Of a stretch of DNA of 64,000 bases, positions 58,992 to 64,000 are shown piece by piece (the first letter of the stretch is position 1; the number at the start of each line of letters is the position of its first letter). Under the pieces are notes generated by a model. That model searched no databases. It was not told where the DNA came from and saw only the letters and a list, made by a program, of their open reading frames with translations. The stretch comes from CAHJXG01 sp965277495 (lineage in GTDB: Bacteria; Pseudomonadota; Alphaproteobacteria; Acetobacterales; Acetobacteraceae): NCBI GenBank assembly GCA_965277495.1, contig OZ255824.1, positions 3,968,001 to 4,032,000 of the forward strand, given 5' to 3'. The position numbers were made by a program, and so were the translations under genes.

Positions 58992-59714
58992 TCACGCCCG
59001 CTTCCAGCGCCGCCAGGCGACCGGCAGCAGCGATAGCAAGGCCAAGCCGGCCAGTGGCAGCAGCACGCCGGGCGACGTGAAGGTGGATAGCTGGAGGTGC
59101 TCATGCGCGTCCAGGACCTGCCGCATTCCGGCGCCCAGGGACGCGAAGATCAGGGTGGGAGGGATCGCGCCGGCTGCCGTAGCGAGCGTGAAAGGACGCA
59201 GCCGCATGCCGGCCAGCACCGCCAACAGGCTCACGAGCGAGAACGGCAGGACGGGAAGCAGCCGCAGCATCAGCAGGTAGCACACGGCGTCCTGCTGCAT
59301 GCGTTGCCGCATCCGCTCGACGAACGCGCCCTGGTACGCGGCCATGCCGGACAGTGCGTGGCGCATTGCCAGGAACAGCAGCACGGCGGCGGCGACCGTG
59401 CCCGCCACGGACAATGCGGTGCCCAGGACCGTGCCGAACACCAGCCCGCCAAGGGCCGTCAGCAGGCCCTCGGCCGGCAGCGAGGTCATCAGGAACACGG
59501 ACGTCGCCGCGATGAAGGCGAACGACGCGGCGAGGCGGTGCTCGTCGGCGAGGCTCCGCAACTGTTCCTGGCGCTCGCTGAGCGCGTCGAGCGACAGGAA
59601 CCGCTGTGCGCCGGAGGTATAGAGCGCCACCGCCGCGGCAACGATCAGCAGGATCGGCCACCATCGCAGCAAGCGTCCCGGCCGCCTGGCCTCGCCGCCG
59701 ACCGCCGCAGTCAT
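58992..59714 (-). CDS. TVP38/TMEM64 family membrane protein
   Basis: A 240-residue DedA-like protein with about six hydrophobic segments. The VTT/SNARE-associated domain has FLMTSLPAEGLLTALGGLVFGTVLGTALSVAGTVAAAVLLF and LLRLLPVLPFSLVSLLAVLAGMRLRPFTLATAAGAIP (the F-x3-S-x-x-P region). Family members are possible lipid scramblases. The start at 59714 is preceded by two tandem ATGs in repeats; it is the only one that enters the domain frame. Confidence 0.88.
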   Translation of the reverse strand: MTAAVGGEARRPGRLLRWWPILLIVAAAVALYTSGAQRFLSLDALSERQEQLRSLADEHRLAASFAFIAATSVFLMTSLPAEGLLTALGGLVFGTVLGTALSVAGTVAAAVLLFLAMRHALSGMAAYQGAFVERMRQRMQQDAVCYLLMLRLLPVLPFSLVSLLAVLAGMRLRPFTLATAAGAIPPTLIFASLGAGMRQVLDAHEHLQLSTFTSPGVLLPLAGLALLSLLPVAWRRWKRA

Positions 59715-59743
59715 GGCGCAGTCATGGCGCCGTCATGGCGCAG
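59711..59743 (-). repeat. 11-bp tandem repeat, three copies, at the AI-2E/TVP38 gene junction
   Basis: Copies at 59711-59721, 59722-59732 and 59733-59743 (plus-strand unit TCATGGCGCAG, with CCG for CAG in the middle copy). On the coding strand each gives ATGA: ATG 59736 and 59725 start four-codon frames (MTAP) ended by a TGA overlapping the next ATG; 59714 starts TVP38. GGAGG (59748-59744) is 7 bases from the first ATG but 29 from the third. Confidence 0.9.
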
Positions 59744-60803
59744 CCTCCGCCACCGGCTGTGCGTAATAGTGGTCGAGCACGATTACGACGCACGCAGCGG
59801 CCGGCACGGCGATCAGCAGCCCGAACACGCCGAACAGGGACGCCCCGCAGACGAACGAGAAGATGACCGCCACCGGATGCAGCTTGGCCGCCTGGCCCAG
59901 CACCAGCGGCCCGAGCGCATTGTCGATCACCAGCCGCAGCACGATGGCGTAGCCCATGAGCAGGGCGGCCGTGCCCAGGCTGTGCTCCTGAACCGACGAC
60001 AATCCGACCAGCACCATGGAAGCGAACGGTCCCAGCGCTGGGATGATCTCGAGCACGCCGACCGCGATCGAGAGCAGCATTGCGTGCGGCAGGTGGAACA
60101 GCAGGCCAAACCCGAGATAGGCCGCGGCGGCCGTGAAGACGACGACGACGGCGACGCCCACGAAGTAACGCCGGAGCGCGGGCGCCACGGACGGCAGGAT
60201 GCGCTTGACGGAGCCGCGCCGCTCCGGCGGCACCAGCCAGATCATGCCGTCGACCAAGCCCGGCCCGGAGATCATGAAGTAGGGCGTCAGCACCAGGGTC
60301 AGGAACACGCCGAGGATGCCGCCGACCCCGAAGACCGTGCCCGTGAGCGCAAGCTGTGGACTGATCAGGCTGTCCGCACTGGCCTGCAACTGCTGGACCA
60401 GGGCGTCGGCGGTGTATTTCTTGCCGAAGAACGACGTGCCGTCCGGGCCGACCAACTGCGCGACCAGGTCGTGGATCATGCGCGGGCCGTCCTGTGCGAG
60501 CATGGTGCAATCGTCGACGATCGCGCGCCCGACCCACCATGCGAAGGCCACGCCGGCGGCCAGCAGGACCAGGTACAGGATCGCCGCAGGTATCCAGCGG
60601 TGGTTGGCGCAATAAGGCTGCACGCGGCGTATGAGCGGGTCGAGCACGAAGCTGAACCCGGCCGCGATCAGAAACGGCAGCAGTTCGGTATGGAGCGCAT
60701 AGAAGACCAGCACCACGACCACGGCCACGCCGGTCAAAGCCCAGTTGCGGGGCCGGCTTCGACGCACCGGCGGTCCGGGGTTGGCTTGCCGCTGCGTGTC
60801 CAT
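59733..60803 (-). CDS. AI-2E family transporter (UPF0118)
   Basis: A 356-residue inner-membrane protein of the AI-2E/TqsA-like (UPF0118) family. Long helices follow an N-terminal charged segment: VAVVVVLVFYALHTELLPFL and a repeated LTGTVFGVGGILGVFLTLVLTPYFM; the family signature LGFGLLFHLPHAMLLSIAVGVLEIIPALGPF is clear. Despite the name many members transport sodium/protons or unknown substrates. The ATG at 60803 is 5 bases after the glycosyltransferase stop. The end overlaps the repeat junction with TVP38. Confidence 0.9.
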   Translation of the reverse strand: MDTQRQANPGPPVRRSRPRNWALTGVAVVVVLVFYALHTELLPFLIAAGFSFVLDPLIRRVQPYCANHRWIPAAILYLVLLAAGVAFAWWVGRAIVDDCTMLAQDGPRMIHDLVAQLVGPDGTSFFGKKYTADALVQQLQASADSLISPQLALTGTVFGVGGILGVFLTLVLTPYFMISGPGLVDGMIWLVPPERRGSVKRILPSVAPALRRYFVGVAVVVVFTAAAAYLGFGLLFHLPHAMLLSIAVGVLEIIPALGPFASMVLVGLSSVQEHSLGTAALLMGYAIVLRLVIDNALGPLVLGQAAKLHPVAVIFSFVCGASLFGVFGLLIAVPAAACVVIVLDHYYAQPVAEAAP

Positions 60804-60808
60804 GCCGT

Positions 60809-61972
60809 TCAACGCAGGTCCCCGGCCGTGTCCAATCCGTAGGTGCGCCCTTTCCACCGCACCCGCCCGGCCCGGCGCAACCGCACGCTCTCTGCCGCGA
60901 TGGCCGCCACAGCGGTTGCCCCGATGGGGAACAGCGGCAGCAGCCAGGGCGTGACGCGGAAGTGCCGCAGCGTCCCGGCCTGCACGCCGAGCGCCACGGC
61001 GGAAGCGGTGGTGGCCACCGCGAACCCGAGGATCGGCGCGGGCGAAGGGTTCCGCCACGCCGCGGCGCCGAGCCATGCCGGAACCAACGGCACCGCCCAG
61101 GCCGCCAGGAACCCCACAGCCGCCACCCGGACGGTTGCCGGGCTGTTGCCCATGATCTCCGTGGCATTCTTGCTGAACCCTTCCCAGAGCGAGGCGAGGC
61201 CACGATACATCCGCGCCTGCAGCAGGTGCTCGGCCGCCATGACCTGCACGCGGTGGCCGCCGGCCAGCATTCGCCGGGCGAGGGCGTTGTCCTCGCAGAC
61301 GGCGTCACGGACCGCGGCATGGCCGCCCGCCGCATGGTAGGCGCCGGCGTGCACCAGCAGGAACTGGCCGTTGACGGTGGCCGGCTTCGCCTCGGACGGC
61401 ATTCCGCAGGCGATCACCAGCATTCCGGCGGGGATGACGAGCCTTTCCCAGAAGCTGCCCAGGGATTGATGCGGCTGCAGCGACAGGAAGGCGGTGTCGC
61501 CGGCTCGAGCGGCGTCGAGCGCGGATGCGAGTGCCAGCGGGAGCGCCCGGACGTCGGCATCGAGGAAGCACAGCCAATCGGCATCGCCTGCCTCAAGTGC
61601 ACCCAGCCAGCACGCCCGCGGCTTGCCGAGCCATCCGGCCGGGAGGTCACCCGCCTTGATCAACCTGACGCGCGGGTCGGATGCCGCGCGCCGCAGCACC
61701 TCGTCCGGCGTTCCGTCCGTGGACCCGTCGTCGACGACCAACACCGACATACTGGAGGCCGGCAGCGCCTGCGCGCGGACGCTATCGAGGCATGGCCCGA
61801 TGTTGACCGCCTCGTCCCGGGCAGGAATGATCACGGCGATCCTGGGCGGATCCCGCAGGCGGGCCGTTACGGGCAGGCGGGCCGTGCGGAACGCTGCGAA
61901 CTGCCGCAGCGCGCGCCGGAGCAGCCACGCTACGACGGATGCCCAGGCTGCCCCAGCGAGCGCATAGGGCAT
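60809..61972 (-). CDS. Family 2 glycosyltransferase
   Basis: A 387-residue membrane-linked GT2. N-terminal hydrophobic ALAGAAWASVVAWLL, then the GT-A domain: VAVIIPARDEAVNIGPCLDS, VLVVDDGSTDGTPDE, WLCFLDADVRALP (the DxD), and QVMAAEHLLQARMYRGLASLWEGFSKNA. C-terminal hydrophobic helices follow. Similar to carotenoid- or lipid-glycosyltransferases (CruC-type) in layout; the acceptor is unknown. 4 bases separate it from the YkoP-like gene. Confidence 0.85.
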   Translation of the reverse strand: MPYALAGAAWASVVAWLLRRALRQFAAFRTARLPVTARLRDPPRIAVIIPARDEAVNIGPCLDSVRAQALPASSMSVLVVDDGSTDGTPDEVLRRAASDPRVRLIKAGDLPAGWLGKPRACWLGALEAGDADWLCFLDADVRALPLALASALDAARAGDTAFLSLQPHQSLGSFWERLVIPAGMLVIACGMPSEAKPATVNGQFLLVHAGAYHAAGGHAAVRDAVCEDNALARRMLAGGHRVQVMAAEHLLQARMYRGLASLWEGFSKNATEIMGNSPATVRVAAVGFLAAWAVPLVPAWLGAAAWRNPSPAPILGFAVATTASAVALGVQAGTLRHFRVTPWLLPLFPIGATAVAAIAAESVRLRRAGRVRWKGRTYGLDTAGDLR

Positions 61973-61976
61973 CGGC

Positions 61977-62681
61977 TCAACCGCGTGCCCGGCGGGTTCC
62001 GCGCGATCCTCGTCGCGAGTAGCGTGCGACCAGCACCTTGCGGGACAGCCAGAGTTGCTGCCGTCCGCGAAACAATTGATGCCGCGGCAACGCGAGCGGG
62101 TTGTAGGCGCGCGCGAACGCCCAGATCAGCATGTTCTCCGCAACCAGGAGCAAACGGCCATGATGCGTCTCACAGGAACCGCCGGCCTCGAAGCCATAGC
62201 TTTTTGCGAGGCCGCGCAACTTTTCGCCCGCCAGCAGCCTGAGCGGCAGTGCGATCTCGGCACGGATGGCCTCCACGCCGTCCCATGCAGGATTGGCTTC
62301 CACGTAGTCGCATAGTTCCTCAAGCGAGTGCCGCAACCGAACCTGCATGGTTTTCGCCCAGTGAAGGTCTGGCCCGCAGAGCGGGAAGCGCGGCAGTTGC
62401 TCGTTCCAGAGATGCAGCGATCCGACGACGTCGCCGGCCCGCACCAGGGTATTATCGTCAAGCAACGCCGGGCAGTCCGCGCGGTCGAGCCCGATCCGGA
62501 ACACGCACGATCGAGACGTCGTGTATTCGCAGACCTGATATCGACGCCGCAGAACCCGGTCGATGCCGCCGACCGAAGCAACCCAAGCGCGATCTCTAAA
62601 TCGAAGGTTGTCTGCGTCTTCAGTCTTGATTGAATGTTTGTTTTCAATCAAGACTTTTTTGCTAACTGCAAGGCCAAACAT
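61977..62681 (-). CDS. YkoP-like domain protein
   Basis: A 234-residue protein. Residues about 40-225 resemble the YkoP-like domain (LHLWNEQLPRFPLCGPDLHWAKTMQVRLRHSL, and LLVAENMLIWAFARAYNPLALPRHQ), which in Bacillus and others occurs with polysaccharide deacetylases; no function is established. The first 25 codons lie in AT-rich DNA containing a 13-bp hairpin, so the start is doubtful; a TTG in that segment is an alternative. Closely linked to the glycosyltransferase downstream. Confidence 0.5.
   Translation of the reverse strand: MFGLAVSKKVLIENKHSIKTEDADNLRFRDRAWVASVGGIDRVLRRRYQVCEYTTSRSCVFRIGLDRADCPALLDDNTLVRAGDVVGSLHLWNEQLPRFPLCGPDLHWAKTMQVRLRHSLEELCDYVEANPAWDGVEAIRAEIALPLRLLAGEKLRGLAKSYGFEAGGSCETHHGRLLLVAENMLIWAFARAYNPLALPRHQLFRGRQQLWLSRKVLVARYSRRGSRGTRRARG
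62622..62660. repeat. Perfect 13-bp inverted repeat with T6
   Basis: AGTCTTGATTGAA (62622-62634), an 8-base loop, TTCAATCAAGACT (62643-62655), then five more Ts to 62660. It resembles an intrinsic terminator on the plus strand, but no plus-strand gene lies upstream. It sits in the 5' end of the YkoP-like frame. Confidence 0.7.
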
Positions 62682-62979
62682 TTGCTAACCCAATTCCACT
62701 CGCGCGCGACAAAGCGCAATGAGTCTGTAAAGTGTCTATTGAGTAATAGCCTGCGGGGCGGCAAAGTTCATTTGGTTGCCGAATATTATTCAAGTTGAGG
62801 CAGAAGCTCGGAGTGACTATGACGAACGTGAAAAGCGTATGCAGAAACTCACCTGGGCGACCCTGGTTCCGGCTGCTGGCGCCCATGTCGGGCTCAATTT
62901 GCGGGCTTGGGGGGGAGAGCATCACCCCGTAGCCGAGCGCGTCGAGGCGGCGGGCCAGCCACGTGAACATGCCGCCTAG
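62682..62979. other. AT-rich gap between cfa and the YkoP-like gene
   Basis: About 298 bases, clearly AT-richer than the window from roughly 62600 to 62870. On the minus strand a GC-rich start (ATG 62970, seven bases after the cfa stop) opens MFTWLARRLDALGYGVMLSP but its similarity to the rest stops where the composition changes, as if a gene was cut there. It likely also holds the promoter of the YkoP-GT2-AI2E-TVP38 group. Confidence 0.4.
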
Positions 62980-63999
62980 TCACAGGTCGCCCCAGTCGGG
63001 CGGCCCGGTGAGTGGCACGGCCGACCGCGGTTCATGCTGGTATGCCCGGGTCCAGGGCCGCGGCGCCATGCCTGGGCCGACCGGCTTGCAGGCCAAATAT
63101 TGGCCCACCGACAGCCAGCCCCGGTCGAACGCGACCGCCATGCCGGCCATGTAGATTCGCCAGATGCGGAACCGCTCGATGCCCGCCGCGGCAACCGCCC
63201 GGTGCTTCTCCGCCTCCAGCCGGCTGACCCAGGCCAGCAGGGTCGGCGGGTAATGGGGCCGCAGGTCCTCGAAATCGACGACCTCCAGCCCAGCGCGCGA
63301 GATCTCGTAGAACGCCCGCGAGGCATGCGGCAGTTCGCCGCCCGGGAACACGAAACGATCGATGAACTCGCCGCCGGGCGGGCCGTGCGCCTGCCCATCG
63401 GGGTCGCCGGCGCTGATGCCATGATTAAGGAACAGGCCGCCCGGACGCAGCATCCGCGCTGCCGTAGCGAAATACCGCGGCAGGTTGCGCAACCCGACAT
63501 GCTCGTACATGCCGACGGAGACGACCTTGTCGAACGAGGCGTCCTCGGTAAGCTCGCGGTAGTCCTGCAGCCGGATGTCGATGCGCCCCGCCAGGCCCTC
63601 GCGCTCGACCCGGCGCGTGGCGTATTCGTGCTGCTGACGGCTGAGCGTGATGCCGACGCCGTGCACGCCATGATGCCGGGCCGCCCAGCACAGCAGGCCG
63701 CCCCAGCCGCAGCCGATGTCGAGCAGCCGTTCCCCCGGCGCCAGGCGCAGCTTGCGGCAGATATGGCCGAGCTTGCGCTCCTGCGCGGTGTCCAGATCCT
63801 CCAGGCCGGTTTCGAACAGGGCGCAGGAGTAGGTCATCTGCCGGTCGAGCCAGAGCGCGTAGAAGTCGTTGGACACGTCGTAGTGGTATTGCACCGCGTC
63901 CGCGTCGAACCTGCGGCCATGCCGGCGCGGCAGCTTGCCGGCCAGCCCGGCGACCCGCCGCAGTATTGGGGAGCGCCCGATCCGGTCGGCGAGCGACAT
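62980..63999 (-). CDS. Cyclopropane-fatty-acyl-phospholipid synthase family protein
   Basis: A 339-residue SAM-dependent methyltransferase (CFA synthase). Early YHYDVSNDFYALWLD and QMTYSCALFE, SAM-binding LLDIGCGWGGLLCWAA, GITLSRQQHEYA, and the late YMAGMAVAFDRGWLSVGQYLACKP. It adds a methylene to unsaturated acyl chains in the membrane. An ATG at 63999 is the last codon of the window; CFA synthases are usually 380-420 residues, so the gene may start beyond the edge. The lysate of lipid genes here continues rightward. Confidence 0.9.
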   Translation of the reverse strand: MSLADRIGRSPILRRVAGLAGKLPRRHGRRFDADAVQYHYDVSNDFYALWLDRQMTYSCALFETGLEDLDTAQERKLGHICRKLRLAPGERLLDIGCGWGGLLCWAARHHGVHGVGITLSRQQHEYATRRVEREGLAGRIDIRLQDYRELTEDASFDKVVSVGMYEHVGLRNLPRYFATAARMLRPGGLFLNHGISAGDPDGQAHGPPGGEFIDRFVFPGGELPHASRAFYEISRAGLEVVDFEDLRPHYPPTLLAWVSRLEAEKHRAVAAAGIERFRIWRIYMAGMAVAFDRGWLSVGQYLACKPVGPGMAPRPWTRAYQHEPRSAVPLTGPPDWGDL

Positions 64000-64000
64000 G

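Noticed and set aside
59097..60842. A 581-codon plus-strand open frame
   Set aside because: Antisense to the TVP38 and AI-2E genes; Arg/Gln/His-rich shadow.
62622..62660. The 13-bp hairpin with T-run as a plus-strand terminator
   Set aside because: No plus-strand gene within 10 kb upstream could use it; it is reported only as an inverted repeat.
1..64000. CRISPR arrays, insertion sequences, prophage or integrase genes
   Set aside because: No regularly spaced repeats, transposase or integrase motifs were found on either strand.

Overview
The window looks like chromosomal DNA of a high-GC alphaproteobacterium, most probably Rhodospirillales/Acetobacteraceae. The indicators are family content rather than a marker gene: a PhaR/PhaA/PhaB polyhydroxyalkanoate module plus a phasin, a DUF1674 protein, UbiK, MmcB, a COQ9-like TetR regulator, a TIGR02302/DUF4175 protein behind lysA, a DUF29 protein, and the rplY-pth-ychF and uvrC-pgsA-moaD-moaE orders. 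There is one tRNA (Ala, CGC), no rRNA, no CRISPR array and no recognisable insertion sequence or prophage. Most genes are tightly packed with ATGA, GTGA or TGATG junctions.

Layout. 1-2 kb: 3' end of rlmN, DUF1674, folD, yggT, tRNA-Ala. 2-5.6 kb: two divergent proteins sharing a SEL1-like C-terminal module, the second coupled to an orphan TAXI-type binding protein. 5.6-10.2 kb: DapA-family aldolase, UPF0260 cysteine-cluster protein, SYLF lipid-binding protein, and an ABC-2 type exporter pair with a histidine phosphatase. 10.2-15.2 kb: a tandem pair of degenerate EAL-type proteins, a PPP-family phosphatase and hldE. 15.2-20.8 kb: DUF29, MmcB, an XRE regulator, phaR divergent from phaA-phaB, and an EamA transporter. 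20.8-27.8 kb: the argH-lipoprotein-lysA-DUF4175 operon, a TlpA-like thioredoxin and a DnaJ-type co-chaperone. 27.9-33.3 kb: a truncated receptor-like membrane protein, a NitT/TauT-type ABC permease and ATPase without a binding protein, YidB, and an unknown protein.

33.3-41 kb: rplY-pth-ychF, a brnT remnant with an intact brnA, a glycosyltransferase and GDP-mannose dehydrogenase-like pair, a phosphatase, GST and prs. 41-49 kb: a lipoprotein, pgeF-midA-lgt-hldD, ubiK, YbjN-proC, a TetR-like gene and a phasin. 49-54.7 kb: an EnvZ/OmpR-like pair, marR divergent from ilvE, moaE-moaD-lipoprotein-pgsA. 54.7-64 kb: an SDR, uvrC, a folM-like/folB pair, a TVP38 protein, an AI-2E family protein, a family 2 glycosyltransferase, a YkoP-like protein, and a cyclopropane fatty acid synthase reaching the right edge.

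How the genes work together. Carbon storage (phaR, phaA, phaB, phasin, possibly the TetR-like gene), LPS heptose (hldE, hldD), lysine and arginine synthesis, folate and pterin genes (folD, folB, folM-like), and molybdopterin (moaD, moaE) are represented. The most notable non-routine features are a three-copy 11-bp repeat that makes serial stop-start junctions before the TVP38 gene, a stem enclosing the phaB Shine-Dalgarno sequence, a brnT toxin remnant that survives as the ribosome-binding region of brnA, the SEL1/TAXI locus, and the inactive-looking EAL pair. No complete new defence or mobile system was found. All functional assignments come from reading motifs and context, with no database search.
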